From Gymnodinialimonas sp. 202GB13-11 (GTDB taxonomy: Bacteria; Pseudomonadota; Alphaproteobacteria; Rhodobacterales; Rhodobacteraceae), in assembly GCF_040932485.1 (NCBI RefSeq), contig NZ_JBFRBH010000001.1, positions 2,108,001-2,172,000 of the forward strand: a stretch of DNA of 64,000 nucleotides, written 5' to 3'. Every line of letters begins with the position of its first letter. The stretch's first letter is position 1. Shown piece after piece: positions 1-9,581 of this stretch. The position numbers and the translations under genes are program-made. The notes under the pieces are model-generated. The model ran no database searches. It saw only the letters and a program-made list of their open reading frames with translations, and was not told the origin of the DNA.

Positions 1-2
1 AG

Positions 3-632
3 GGCTGGGCCGTGAACTGGAAAAAGCTCTACCGGCTCTACCGCGAAGAAGGGTTAACCGTCCGTAAACGGGGCGGACGTAAGCGCGGGATCAGGACCAG
101 GGCGCCGATGACGATCCCGCGGGGACCAAACCAGAGATAGTCGCTCGACTTCGTGTCGGATGCGCTGGCCGATGGTCGCCGGTTCCGCATCTTTTGCGTC
201 ATCGAAGACTTCGGCAGGGAGTGCCTGACCTCTATGGTCGATACATCGCTGTCCGGACATCGCGTTGCCCGTGAACTGGACTGGATCGCCGAGATGCGTG
301 GCTTTCCCTGCCTTGTGGTCAGCGACAACGGCAGCGAGCTGTCCAGCAACGCCATGCTCAAATGGCACAAGGATCGCCAAGTGGAATGGCACTACATCGC
401 GCCGTGCAAGCCAATGCAGAACGGCTTCATGGAACGCTTCAATGGCCGCCTGCGGGACGAATGCCTGAACGAGCACCTGTTTCCGACCCTGCACCATGCC
501 CGCCATTTAATCCACGCATGGCGCGACGACTACAATCACCACCGCCAGCATTCGAGCCTCGACAAGCGCACCCCGTGGCAGTATCACCAACGGTCAAAAA
601 AGGACCAAACCCTAAACAGGGTTAGCCCATAA
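3..632 (+). pseudogene. IS3-family transposase (OrfB), cut by window edge and by an in-frame amber codon
   Basis: The product is a DDE transposase with an rve integrase core that would move an IS3-family element. Reading in one frame from base 3 gives a helix-rich basic N-terminal part, then a TAG at 138-140 where relatives have Trp (NQR-stop-SLDFVSD), then an uninterrupted 159-residue core. Visible catalytic residues are the first Asp in SLDF (147-149), the second Asp in VVSDNG and the Glu of the [10 protein letters not shown] motif. Because the first Asp lies just after the TAG and before the next usable GTG (153), a restart there would lose it. The 5' part is outside the window. I infer an inactive copy, although amber read-through cannot be excluded. 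The family assignment is firm; the subgroup is not. Confidence 0.85.
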
Positions 633-841
633 ACGCCGACTCTAAGGGGAGCAGGTCAGCGTGAAAAAAAGAGACCTTTTTCAGAGACCGTCAGAGCAGC
701 TTCACGAAATCGTTGTCCAAGCGGCGCTACCTGCCATCCAATGAGATCCTCAAGGTGGGTGTCTGCAATCGATCTGTCGAGGCAAAAGACGTCACTGGCT
801 GTCCTGAACGGTATACATGATCGCGCGATGGGGCGCTGGCC

Positions 842-971
842 ACAATCACCAACGCCCATAATCAAGCCTCGAAAGGCTAAACACGTGGGAGTATTTTTGA
901 CGGTCAAAAAAATGGATCAAACCGCGAATTGCGCTCACAAAAAAACGTCTACTAGAAGTGGGGCCGGTCAG
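842..971 (+). repeat. Decayed second copy of the IS3 element 3' end
   Basis: This stretch aligns with the end of the transposase copy at 532-659. Shared blocks in the same order are ACAATCACC, CGAGCCTCGA/CAAGCCTCGA, GTGG(C/G)AGTAT, ACGGTCAAAAAA, GGA(C/T)CAAACC and a GG(C)CGGTCAG-type end. Spacing is nearly equal (about 128 versus 130 bp). The reading frame is destroyed by indels and stops. I interpret it as an older insertion or a partial tandem duplication of the same or a closely related IS. Confidence 0.6.
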
Positions 972-1087
972 TCGAAGTGTTCAAACGCCGCCACTTTTTC
1001 AAACCGGAGGTGGGTTTCTGGAGCTAGATGGCGCCCACAAACAGGAGAAACTTGAAGCAGCTTGGCCATTCAAGAAAAAGCTGTGTG

Positions 1088-1963
1088 TTAAGCTACGCTT
1101 GCCACTCTAATGTCCAACTCAGCAGTCTGAGAAACGCCCTCCAAAAGGACAACTGGCACTCCGTTCACGACCACTTCGACGCCGTGCTCTACTGGCCGAA
1201 CATCGAGATGAAGCTCGCCTCCAGTTTGGTCATCCCTCATTTCTATCAGCAGAGACTCAGCTGAAGCGTCAAAATCAGAAACTCTTGCAGTCTTGGGAGT
1301 GGCTCCATCGTCAGAAAAAATATAGAAAAAATCGGTTCCATTCCCCCCGACTAAGAGGTCGTCGTTCTCGCCAATGAGCGTGTCATCTCCATCGCCTCCG
1401 TATAACTCAGAGGCAGGGGCTTCGTCTTCAAGATATGGGTTTGAGACCGCCACAATAAGATCGTTACCGTCTCCTCCAAGAATAGTATCGGACCCTTCCC
1501 CACCGTATAGGTAGTCATCACCAGAACAGCCAACGACTGTATCAGAAACACCCCCTCCTACGAGCAGGTCGCTTCCACTTGTACCAATGATCTCATTGTC
1601 GGTGTCTTGAGCGAACTCGACAGACTCAAAGGCGTCAAGATCGAAGTCATTTTCGTAGGGAGCATTCGATGCGCCGGTTCGGTTGTTATCTGCTTCGCTC
1701 TCGTCAGCAACAACAACTTCCGCCGCCTCTGGCCCCGAGATGAAATCAACGCATGTATCGTCAATCGCCACATCACGAGAACCTGACGGCAAAAGATCAA
1801 GTAACTCAGTCTGATCAGGCGACACTGCGCTTGCATCTGTTTCTACAGAAGGCTCATCCGAGGCGACATCGCCTCCGAAATCTGAACTGCCGTCCTCAGA
1901 GCCGTCCGGCAACATCAGAGAAATTCCCACACCCAGCAGCAACAATCCAAGAATGCCAATCAT
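1088..1963 (-). CDS. Membrane-anchored or secreted RTX calcium-binding protein
   Basis: A 291-residue acidic protein. It begins with a hydrophobic segment (residues 2-18, MIGILGLLLLGVGISLML), as in short roseobacter calcium-binding proteins. A long Asp/Glu/Ser-rich region follows to about residue 110, then glycine-rich RTX nonapeptides of the GGxGxDxUx type (GGEGSDTIL, GGDGNDLIV, GGDGDDTLI) at about 130-210, and a beta-rich C-terminus. RTX repeats bind calcium and fold after export, usually through a type I secretion system; no such transporter is in the window. The Shine-Dalgarno before the ATG is weak. It stands alone, next to IS debris. Cell-surface or extracellular function is inferred; the substrate is unknown. 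Confidence 0.75.
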   Translation of the reverse strand: MIGILGLLLLGVGISLMLPDGSEDGSSDFGGDVASDEPSVETDASAVSPDQTELLDLLPSGSRDVAIDDTCVDFISGPEAAEVVVADESEADNNRTGASNAPYENDFDLDAFESVEFAQDTDNEIIGTSGSDLLVGGGVSDTVVGCSGDDYLYGGEGSDTILGGDGNDLIVAVSNPYLEDEAPASELYGGDGDDTLIGENDDLLVGGNGTDFFYIFSDDGATPKTARVSDFDASAESLLIEMRDDQTGGELHLDVRPVEHGVEVVVNGVPVVLLEGVSQTAELDIRVASVA

Positions 1964-3525
1964 GATAAGGGTCTCGCAAGTTGAACCTCATAAGACACTT
2001 AGCATACTACACCGCATGAATTCGTAATTCTTTGGACATTGGTTAACGCGCTACTGATTTGCGCCGCCAAATCGAAAACCCAAGTTAGAAGCGGCGGGTG
2101 CTTGATAGACGACAGAGCGTCAGACGAGTGTTGTTTCAATTGCACTGACCGCAAGAATAAGTGTCGTTACACCAAAAGGCTTCACTCAAAAGTAGTTCCG
2201 CGTTTATGCCCACAGGGTTCTTATGCACGTCGAACAACTGTGTCGCATGCATCGTCACCGAAGCTGACGACGCCGTTGCGGTTGCCTAAGTGCTATCGTG
2301 AGGCATGAAAAACGGCATTATCCAACACCGGCAAGTTCTTGGAGCTTCTCCCCATTAGTAGCGGTCGATGATCAGCTCTTTGTAGTAACGGCAGAGGCGT
2401 TGCTTCTCGCATGCGAAAAGAAAAACAGTCCGATGGAAGTTGCAGTTGAAACAACTTTTTGTGCGCACTTGTCTCATTCCAACGGTGGTTCCTTCGAGCT
2501 TTTGGCCGTGCCGGAAGTTACGACACAAGACGACATTCTGCGATGCTTTTCGGCCAAAATATCAGTTCATCGCACCAGTTCTGAAACACTCGCGACAAAG
2601 AGACAAAGATGATGTCCCCCATTTTCTTCCAGAAGGTGGCGCCATTGGCTCGGTTTACAAATCAACTTCGACCAACAACTCTTGGATCAACCCTCCAAAA
2701 TCGAGCTGCAATGAGGATTTGTTGGCCCGCCGAAAGATAGTCACTCTCGGAGTTGGCCTTGGAGAACGCGACAAGCTGGGAAGGGACATTAAGCCAACCG
2801 CACTGCAGCAGCGCGGGTAGCAGTCGCGGCATTGCACCCAGTGATTTGTGACCGTGTCGCGAGTTGCCTGCAAACGACACGGAAGCAAACACCGGGTGGA
2901 GGCAGAATGGAGCCCTTGAAAGTTCGGGCATCTCACGAACACATGACTGCTATACATTCAACTCTGCCATGCGGGGTTTTGCTGAGTGGCTAAGGCCGAC
3001 ACCGTCCCTTGTTGCCCTTGGAAAATCGGTAGTAAGCCGCCGAGGCATAGGGGTTATGACGCATCTTTTACCTGTTTCCTGCACCCTGACACTATCCGTA
3101 AACAGCACGCGCGTGACGGGTGGTCGACGCACCGTTGCGGACCACACCATATTTCAACCTCCTTCTGGCTTGGTATGGCGACCATACTCTCTCAGTTTCA
3201 TTGGCGGGAAAATAGCGCAATTACATGCAGCTGCACTCTGTGCCACTACAGAGCTAAATTTGTCCGAAACATTTGCTCTTCTTTAATGATTTGACGCCAT
3301 CAAGTAATTGAGCAGTCACTAAACCTATCAACTCACTGAAACTAAAACTATAGCAAAGACTTGCCAGATGAGCCCTTGGCTCACTGGCGATCTTGCGTAC
3401 TTTTGCAAGGACGGCGATCTGCGATGTAACGGGTCCTGTAGGACTGGTGACTTCCCAATCCTCTTAATCTTCGCTGCGTACACCAATCAAACTGCGCCAG
3501 GCCTCCACAGTTCCAGATGATCGCG
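1964..3525. other. 1.5 kb gene-poor stretch
   Basis: I see no supported gene here. Open frames exist on both strands (for example 2662-2931 minus), but they lack a convincing ribosome site, have codon use unlike the neighbours and match no family I recognise. With IS remnants on its left side, this is probably decayed accessory DNA. A degraded gene on the minus strand between 2650 and 2950 remains possible. Confidence 0.5.
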
Positions 3526-3541
3526 TTAACACTATTTTTAC
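3526..3541 (+). promoter_or_regulatory. Weak CtrA-like box
   Basis: TTAA-N7-TTTAC matches the CtrA consensus TTAA-N7-TTAAC with one mismatch in the second half. It ends 40 bp before the ATG at 3581, the same distance seen for the stronger boxes further right. The match is weak and the assignment rests mainly on spacing. Confidence 0.3.
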
Positions 3542-3580
3542 TATGCCTGACATTATCTAAGAAAAAAGTGGGTGAAAGAC

Positions 3581-4240
3581 ATGACTAACTGGGACGACAG
3601 AGCACTGCGAACGGCAAACGTAGTATGGTCTCCAGCTGCAAACAGCTCACGAAGAGAGCTAATCAACGAGCTGATCAACGAGCACGCTGGGTTGCGACTC
3701 AGGTATGTGGAGGAAACCAAAAAAGTAACGGACGCGTACGCATGCATCGCCAAGCGTCATCAGAGAGTCGGCCGAGTCGCTACAAGCGAAAGCGGAGACT
3801 GCCCGGTTCTGGTAAGTAATCCGGTCACGCCCAATGGTGTTGAACAGGCCATCTCTTCGCCGCAAAATATGACCCTACCTCAGCAAATCGAAAAAGGCGA
3901 ATATGCGGTTGACTTTTCCGCAAGCACATCTCGAAAATCGAAGCCTAACCGCCCCTCGGTCGCAAATATGGGCATCAGTGAAAACGAATTTGAGCAACTT
4001 GAGTTGTCGGAGCTGCGAATTCACAGTTACCTTCATCAACTAGAGGAACTAGAAACTGAGATTGCGGGAAGCACCCCTAATACTCCAAAAGGACTGATAG
4101 AAAAGCTTCGTTTCTTTGCAAGGCTGGCATCTGAAGGCTCTGAATTTGCATTGGAGGTCTTGCCATTTGTTTTGGATGCATCCTTGGATCACCTCGAAGA
4201 GGTGCTCTGGCTCAAGGGAAAAGGAAGCGATAGAAGTTGA
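3581..4240 (+). CDS. Hypothetical protein, helical, 219 residues
   Basis: I do not recognise this protein. It is hydrophilic. The first third has charged helices (SSRRELINELINEHAGLRL, RYVEETKKV), the middle is Ser/Pro-rich and probably disordered (residues about 75-130), and the C-terminal third is helical and Leu/Glu-rich (LSELRIHSYLHQLEELETEI, LEEVLWLKGKG). There is no signal peptide or membrane segment. An upstream GTG at 3572 is in frame, but the ATG at 3581 is preceded by GGTGA at a good distance (AAGTGGGTGAAAGACATG), so I prefer it. The gene stands alone with a CtrA-like box 40 bp upstream. Codon use is AT-richer than the core genome, which fits accessory origin. Confidence 0.6.
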   Translation: MTNWDDRALRTANVVWSPAANSSRRELINELINEHAGLRLRYVEETKKVTDAYACIAKRHQRVGRVATSESGDCPVLVSNPVTPNGVEQAISSPQNMTLPQQIEKGEYAVDFSASTSRKSKPNRPSVANMGISENEFEQLELSELRIHSYLHQLEELETEIAGSTPNTPKGLIEKLRFFARLASEGSEFALEVLPFVLDASLDHLEEVLWLKGKGSDRS

Positions 4241-4359
4241 ATCTACCACTTTATACAGGGGCAAGCAACCTGCCCGTATGGTAGCATACTAGAAAATAGC
4301 AAAAAACCTTAACGAAGCAGTACTGAAAAAATCGCGACGTCAAAGACCTCCAATTAGAT

Positions 4360-6720
4360 TCAGAAGACTAGAAGATCACTTGCGCTAATACCATTATGAT
4401 CGACACCATCTAGTATAATTCCGCCAAGGGATTTATCAACTATTTCATTGGAATTAAGGAACCGTACGACAGTGGACTCGCCACCATCATAAGCGATAAA
4501 CTCCACCCCGTTGAAGTCCCCTCCAAATCCCCCTGTATTGAACACGAGTAGGTCTTCACCAACTTGGAAATCTGTCACCCGGTCAAGGCGATCGTCGAAA
4601 TTGTCGAAGTAAAACAAATCCTCTCCAAGTCCACCAGTCAAAACGTCAGCACCCGACCCGCCGTTGAGGGTGTCACTTCCAGCACCACCGTCCAACGTGT
4701 CAAACCCCCAATCACCGATAAGTTCGTCTGCTCCATCTCCTCCACGCAGGGAGTCGCTATTTCCGCCGCCAATTAACAAATCCTGACCGGCATCTCCTTG
4801 AAGGAAGTCGAACCCATTGTCGCCGAAAATAGTGTCGTTGCCGACTCCTCCCATGAGAGAATCGTTATCCTCTTGGCCGTGTATCCGGTCGTCGCCGTTT
4901 CCACCTAGAATCGTGTCCTCACCAACGCCGCCGACCAGAAAATCTTGGCCCGCGCCACCTTCCAATTCATCTCGGCCGCCGTAGCCAAGTATGGTGTCAG
5001 AACCGTCACCACCTATCGCTGTATCGCTGCCCTCGCCTCCGTCCAGCACATCTGCGCCATGTCCACCACGAATGCGATCGTCGCCCAAGCTGCCGAGGAT
5101 AGTATCATCGCCGTCGCCACCCTGAATAAAGTCGTTGCCACCTTCACCAATCAAAACATCATCTCCGTCTTCGCCAGAAATGGAGTCTGCTCCTTCTAGG
5201 CCAAGGAAAAAGTCATCGGCCGCAGTACCAGGGATTTCGTTGACGGTTTCCACGGGGGAAGTACTTGGCTCGACAGACGTAATGTGCAGCACCTCGTAAG
5301 GGTTCAGAAAGACTTCGAGAGTGCCGTCAATCCAAGCTGAACCCAGGTCAACTGTGCGCAGCTCGGCGTTACGGTGATTACCTCCGGTTTGCGCATACCC
5401 GACGATATATGCAAACAATTCTGCATTTTTATCTATAACCGAAGAAAGATCTACCGTGAAGGCGTCGGCTTCTGAAGTTCTAGAGCTGATAAAGATCTCG
5501 CTTCTCTGCGGCATCTCCTCAGACTGCAACGGGCTGCTGAAAACAGTAATTTCAAGATCCCCTGCACCCTCAGTCGCAGTCCAATCAGTATTCAAAAGCT
5601 CCAGGCCAACGGTTACCTCTCCAAGAATGTCGAACATTGCCGCGCGCGTGCTGTTAACTACGACGTCGTAGCCATTCACAGTTTCGATGACTATATCCTC
5701 ATGGCGGTTGAGATACGCATTTTGGGTACTATGGATGATCGGCCAAGCGAACGAGAAATCTACTTCTGCTTCCACCAGGTTTGTATAGTGCTCCAATAAA
5801 AAGGATGCTCCATGAATTCCGATATCAACTTCATCACCTCTTAGGGCCATATTGCGATTAATATTGAATTCGCCGACAACTCGCAAAAGCTCGGTTCCAA
5901 CCCAATCTTCCCAATTTGCCGCTGCACCTCCGTCGAAATTCTCACTAAGCCCGCGATCTTCGGCAAAGATTCCACTATCATCCTGGAAGCCACCCTGGCC
6001 GGAATCCCGCCAATAAAAGTTTCTAACAACGCCGTCGATCAAACCATTCGGATCAGCAACTTTCTCAAAAGCGTTTTGAATTGCTGCATTCGCTGTGCCG
6101 ATATCATTTCCATAGCTTCCCCCAAGGTTTCCACAGGCTTGAATTAGGATAGCTGCGCTGTCGCCCGAAGCGTCCATGCCAGACTTTAACGCGACTGCAG
6201 CCTGAGCGGCACCAGCACCATAGTCTACTTCACGCGTCTCGTCGCCCGGCTCTCTCTTGATCCAGTATTCATTGCCGAGTTCATATGACGCCACAGTGCC
6301 GGGATACTGTTCACCGATCAGTTGCGACATCGCTGCCAGTTGGTCGTAAAGCTCTGCTGCGCCAACGCCTCCGTATGGCTCCAGTGTTTCAACTGGAACG
6401 ACCAGGCTTACCTTCATGCCATGCTCATGAGCATGCGAAAGGTATTCATCTAGAAAATCACTTAATTGTCCGTTGATTACGATACCGTAATTTGAGAACG
6501 CTTCTTTTTCTTGACCAGCCGGAAACCTCGTGTAATCGACCCTGAACTCAGATAGAGCATTCAGGGTTTCCTGTGTTGGCGCGCCAAGCGGATTGCCATC
6601 GTTCCCTCCCCATGGGGTTTCACCTGTATTTGCACCAGGCAAAACATTCACGTTGAAATGGCCGTCAGTAGAAAAAGTACCGGTCGACTCAATTGTGGTG
6701 ATCTCATAAACAGTCATCAT
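4360..6720 (-). CDS. Secreted clan-A-type glycoside hydrolase fused to RTX repeats
   Basis: A 786-residue protein of two parts. Residues about 1-380 look like a (beta/alpha)8 glycoside hydrolase of clan GH-A: SYELGNEYW near residue 150 supplies the Asn-Glu acid/base pair, and VVGEFN near 284 supplies the likely nucleophile Glu. A beta-rich region follows to about 470. Residues about 500-700 are RTX calcium-binding nonapeptides (many GGxGxDxL units), with a typical type I secretion C-terminus ending SASDLLVF. There is no N-terminal signal peptide, as expected for type I export. An in-frame TTG start eight codons upstream (6744) is possible, but GAGGG sits just before the ATG chosen. The likely role is extracellular polysaccharide breakdown. 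GH39/GH51-like families fit best, but the exact family and substrate are not determined. Confidence 0.75.
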   Translation of the reverse strand: MMTVYEITTIESTGTFSTDGHFNVNVLPGANTGETPWGGNDGNPLGAPTQETLNALSEFRVDYTRFPAGQEKEAFSNYGIVINGQLSDFLDEYLSHAHEHGMKVSLVVPVETLEPYGGVGAAELYDQLAAMSQLIGEQYPGTVASYELGNEYWIKREPGDETREVDYGAGAAQAAVALKSGMDASGDSAAILIQACGNLGGSYGNDIGTANAAIQNAFEKVADPNGLIDGVVRNFYWRDSGQGGFQDDSGIFAEDRGLSENFDGGAAANWEDWVGTELLRVVGEFNINRNMALRGDEVDIGIHGASFLLEHYTNLVEAEVDFSFAWPIIHSTQNAYLNRHEDIVIETVNGYDVVVNSTRAAMFDILGEVTVGLELLNTDWTATEGAGDLEITVFSSPLQSEEMPQRSEIFISSRTSEADAFTVDLSSVIDKNAELFAYIVGYAQTGGNHRNAELRTVDLGSAWIDGTLEVFLNPYEVLHITSVEPSTSPVETVNEIPGTAADDFFLGLEGADSISGEDGDDVLIGEGGNDFIQGGDGDDTILGSLGDDRIRGGHGADVLDGGEGSDTAIGGDGSDTILGYGGRDELEGGAGQDFLVGGVGEDTILGGNGDDRIHGQEDNDSLMGGVGNDTIFGDNGFDFLQGDAGQDLLIGGGNSDSLRGGDGADELIGDWGFDTLDGGAGSDTLNGGSGADVLTGGLGEDLFYFDNFDDRLDRVTDFQVGEDLLVFNTGGFGGDFNGVEFIAYDGGESTVVRFLNSNEIVDKSLGGIILDGVDHNGISASDLLVF

Positions 6721-6855
6721 CACACCCTCAGTTTCGCTGACCAAGGGCTAGTCCTTCTACAGGTTGTACCGGATGTTCAAAATTGGGCAAAGCGATGGAG
6801 GATGGAAACCTGTTGAAGGGGTTTCTGAAGGCTTTTGTAAACCATATCCTCTCAT

Positions 6856-7300
6856 CTAGATACATTGCCTGGCGAGCGGACGACGTATCGTTATAGGCAC
6901 TATCAGTGTCACTAGGCGAAAATGTTGGTTAGAATCCGATGCGTGAATGCCTCGTTGGCAAATTCTATGCTCGCGGCCCGCATTGGTGGATCGTAGTACT
7001 CGGTCTACCAGGCTATCTTTTGACAGCTGAATGCGATCGCCCAAGGTCATTCCCACTCTGGGGAGCCGTCTCGTTGAAGAAGTTGTGGAAGTAGCGCATC
7101 ATGTTTACAGCGGTGTTAACAAGCTCAGTACGTTCGCCCTGGGCACTACTATCCAGTATATCGGGGTGCGGATGCGTACCGCCTTCGTTGTGATGGGCAT
7201 CGGGTCAAACGTGATCCATTTTGTCCAGCCTGCTGTAACCTAGTGGTCCGATGATGCAGAAGCCGTCGCTCGATTTCGTTACCGCGGTCTCATCAGATTT
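6856..7300 (-). pseudogene. Possible decayed coding region
   Basis: On the minus strand from about 7300 leftwards, one frame reads SDGFCIIGPLGYSRLDKMDH, then a TGA where Trp would fit, then a protein-like stretch including NTAVNMMRYFHNFFNETAPQ. After a frame change near 7050 it continues as LGDRIQLSKDSLVDRVLRS. The composition is protein-like but broken by a stop and a frameshift. I do not recognise the family. It lies directly upstream of the hydrolase-RTX gene, facing the same way. Confidence 0.3.
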
Positions 7301-7428
7301 CGCGTCGCAGAAATAGCCGCACGTTTATGCCACAAGAGCAAAAAAACTGGCTTGGGACTGGCTTTCTCACGTTTACCTTTTTCTATGGAAATTGGCTGGT
7401 TTTGAAGCTCCAAGGAGAAGCGCATGCA

Positions 7429-7755
7429 TCATTTGGCGGACGCAACAAAAAACTCATCGCCGCTTGCGCTCCAGTACTCAGCCAACTGCCATGCCAATAC
7501 GTGACTCTGTTGTGAGGTCTGAAGAAAGCAAACATCAGCGGCTATGGTGGTAGCTGTCCGATAGATGGCAAGCGGCAATGGCACTCCTAGTTTGGGGTGA
7601 TTGATGACTGGCGCTTCAAGGTTCGCTGCGACCGTGCAAAGTGCAAAGCAGATCTCCAAAGCTGACGCGTCTGGAAAGCGACTTGCTACTACTGCTGCTG
7701 TGGCGTGTGCCGTGTTGCCATTCTCAAGGAGTTCATGGGCCGCTAGAGCCTCCAT
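7429..7755 (-). CDS. Hypothetical protein, 108 residues
   Basis: I do not recognise this protein. It is Ala-rich and helical (MEALAAHELLENGN, ATAAVVASRFPDASALEI), with hydrophobic stretches (FALCTVAANL, LPLAIYRTATTIAADVCF) but no clear signal peptide. A TTG start six codons upstream is possible; the ATG at 7755 has AGGGA just before it and is preferred. It stands alone in otherwise gene-poor DNA. Amino-acid composition supports real coding, but no neighbour suggests a role. Confidence 0.5.
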   Translation of the reverse strand: MEALAAHELLENGNTAHATAAVVASRFPDASALEICFALCTVAANLEAPVINHPKLGVPLPLAIYRTATTIAADVCFLQTSQQSHVLAWQLAEYWSASGDEFFVASAK

Positions 7756-8757
7756 TTCCCTAATTTGCCTCAAAAAGAACTACTCTTACCTTGCCTTCCA
7801 AGTGCAAATAATAACTACAAGTCTTGCCTCTTCGAAAGCTATCTTAACGGACAGAAAGAAGTTTGAGCAAATTCAACGTGATTTTTTGCGCGTCTGAAGC
7901 TGTCCAAGCGAACACCAACGCCGCGCGCTTCAGCAGCCGTTCATGCTTTTCTTAGCTTGGACGGAGCAATCCTAAATCCTTGTACGCGCGCTATGCCCGT
8001 GCCCTCACGCGTGCCCTACGGCTAGCACAAGACTAGACTCAATCAAATAGCTTATCATTTTTAACCATATGAATGATTTTTGACGGTTGCTTGCTAAATC
8101 ACCCGATCGAATACTGTGCTCACCGCCGGCGTGCCTGACCAGCATATCTCGGAGTGCACAGAGTCGCGAAAACACCAACTGAAGATACTTCCTATCCTGT
8201 TCAGATCATCAAAAAGCAATTCTTTCATGCACGCACTCACAACCGATCGCAGAACGGTTGGCCTACCGCAACACGGATCAGAGTGCATGGTGGACTGGTC
8301 GAGATAAAACTGTGCAGATCGCAGCCACTTTACAGGCGTCTCTCGAATCAAAGGGATAAGGACCATAACCTCGTGCCGATCAAATGGATTCAGAACTGTA
8401 TTTTCTATGCGACCGCGGGCAAGCCGTATTCTTTCGGAGGGAACTGGTTGAAGGGTACATTTTGCTTCATAGGTGTTTCGCTGCTGCGCTTCACCACCTG
8501 CGGAAGAGCAAAAAGCGGAAGTATTTTAGAATGAGACCCTGTCTTCACTTAGAGGTTTTGCGTACGTGTAGTCATATAAGAGATCACCGAAGCACAGAAC
8601 ACGTTTCTAAGAATTAAGGCGTCTCAAAACTAAGGCAAACGTGACCTTCAATCATCGACAATTGCGACCCTGCGATCTTGGTATGAAGTTCAAAGTGTGA
8701 CAATTCTCGAGGCTAGCGACAGTGCAACTGGCCCAGGAGTCTCCCTAAGCATCCAGG
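7756..8757. other. 1 kb stretch without a supported gene
   Basis: I see no gene I can support. Short frames on both strands around 8094-8620 overlap each other, lack ribosome sites and have no recognisable motif. The base composition is AT-rich and like other decayed accessory DNA in this part of the window. Confidence 0.45.
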
Positions 8758-9160
8758 ATGAAGGCAGCTTTTGCCGCGATCCTGCTTTTTTGCAGCATCC
8801 GGTTATGGAGCGGCTGCTATTGAACCGTGCCCCAGAACAGATCGGTACACTTGCGTTGTAGATGGAGACACTATTTGGCTGAACGGCGTGAACTACCGTC
8901 TTGCCGGGTGCGACACACCGGAGGAATACACGAACGTCTGTGGCGGCTTCACCGAGATTGATTTGGCCCGCGCGGCTTCCAGACGCTTGGTTGAATTGCT
9001 GAACACCAGCGACTGGCAGATCCAGTCGTTAGGAGAAGCCGACCGCTACGGCAGAGTGCTGGCAAATCTATATGTGAACGGCGACGACGTTGGTGACATT
9101 CTCGTTCGTGAGGGCCTTGCACGGTACTGGCCTGACGGGCCTGAATTTTGGTGCCAGTAG
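8758..9160 (+). pseudogene. Staphylococcal-nuclease-like exported nuclease, frameshifted in its signal peptide
   Basis: The nuclease domain (from about 8845) carries the staphylococcal nuclease signature: VVDGDTIWL (metal Asp), YRLAGCDTPEE (catalytic Arg, Asp, Glu) and ADRYGRVLANLY (second catalytic Arg). It would cut DNA or RNA outside the cytoplasm in a calcium-dependent way. An ATG at 8758 starts MKAAFAAILLF, the first part of an excellent signal peptide, but that frame stops soon after. The rest of the signal peptide, AASGYGAAA, lies in the nuclease frame. The two join perfectly if the T6 run at 8786-8791 is read as T5. The alternative start, TTG at 8771, gives no good signal sequence. 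I read this as a one-base slip that inactivates the gene or makes it phase-variable. Confidence 0.7.
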
Positions 9161-9266
9161 CTGGTGGAGGGGGCAACAGCGGGCGTTCCCATGAGCGAGT
9201 AGAACACGGCTCCTCGAACCGCCCGCGCTGGCAGGTCAAACAAGGCCCTTTCGTCTGCTTGTAGGC

Positions 9267-9539
9267 CTAGTGGAGGTTCCTCAGGAAATCGTGCGCTGTT
9301 TGGCCAGCTTGGCCCGATTTCGGGAGCGGACTGCAAGCAACGACGTATGATGGATTCAGCACCTCTATCTGCCGTCGCAGCCGCGACCGAAGCAAATGAA
9401 GATTCACTCCGGAGTCTTCGCTCAAACCCTTCAGTACGGGTTCCAGTCTTCTCAATGAATTGTCTATTCCGTGTTCGCTTGAACATTCGAGCGCGAGTTC
9501 AGCGATTGCACGGAACACGTCGTCTGTGTTTCTCGTCAT
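9267..9539 (-). CDS. Small hypothetical protein, second gene of a CtrA-box pair
   Basis: A 90-residue soluble, helical protein (FRAIAELALECSSEHG, LHLLRSRLRRQIEVL). The family is not recognised. The ATG has a strong GGGGAAGAG site. It lies 42 bp downstream of the small gene 9582-9797 on the same strand, and a CtrA-like box (9582-9596) overlaps that gene's stop codon and ends 43 bp before this start. The 17038-17340 gene occupies the same position in a second pair and shows weak likeness (SSEHGIDNSLRR...DSGVN against MGHDDHPGLKR...DTGMS). A regulatory or adaptor role under cell-cycle control is only a guess. Confidence 0.6.
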   Translation of the reverse strand: MTRNTDDVFRAIAELALECSSEHGIDNSLRRLEPVLKGLSEDSGVNLHLLRSRLRRQIEVLNPSYVVACSPLPKSGQAGQTAHDFLRNLH

Positions 9540-9581
9540 ATCTCTTCCCCATACAATAGCGAAGAGGATGCCGGCGCTTGG

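Noticed and set aside
2655-2957. Minus-strand frame with partly protein-like composition
   Set aside because: Two overlapping frames of similar quality, no ribosome site and no motif; kept only as a possible remnant.
8771-9160. Thermonuclease read from the TTG at 8771 as an intact gene
   Set aside because: That start gives no signal peptide, while the ATG at 8758 gives half of one in another frame. A frameshift explains both better.
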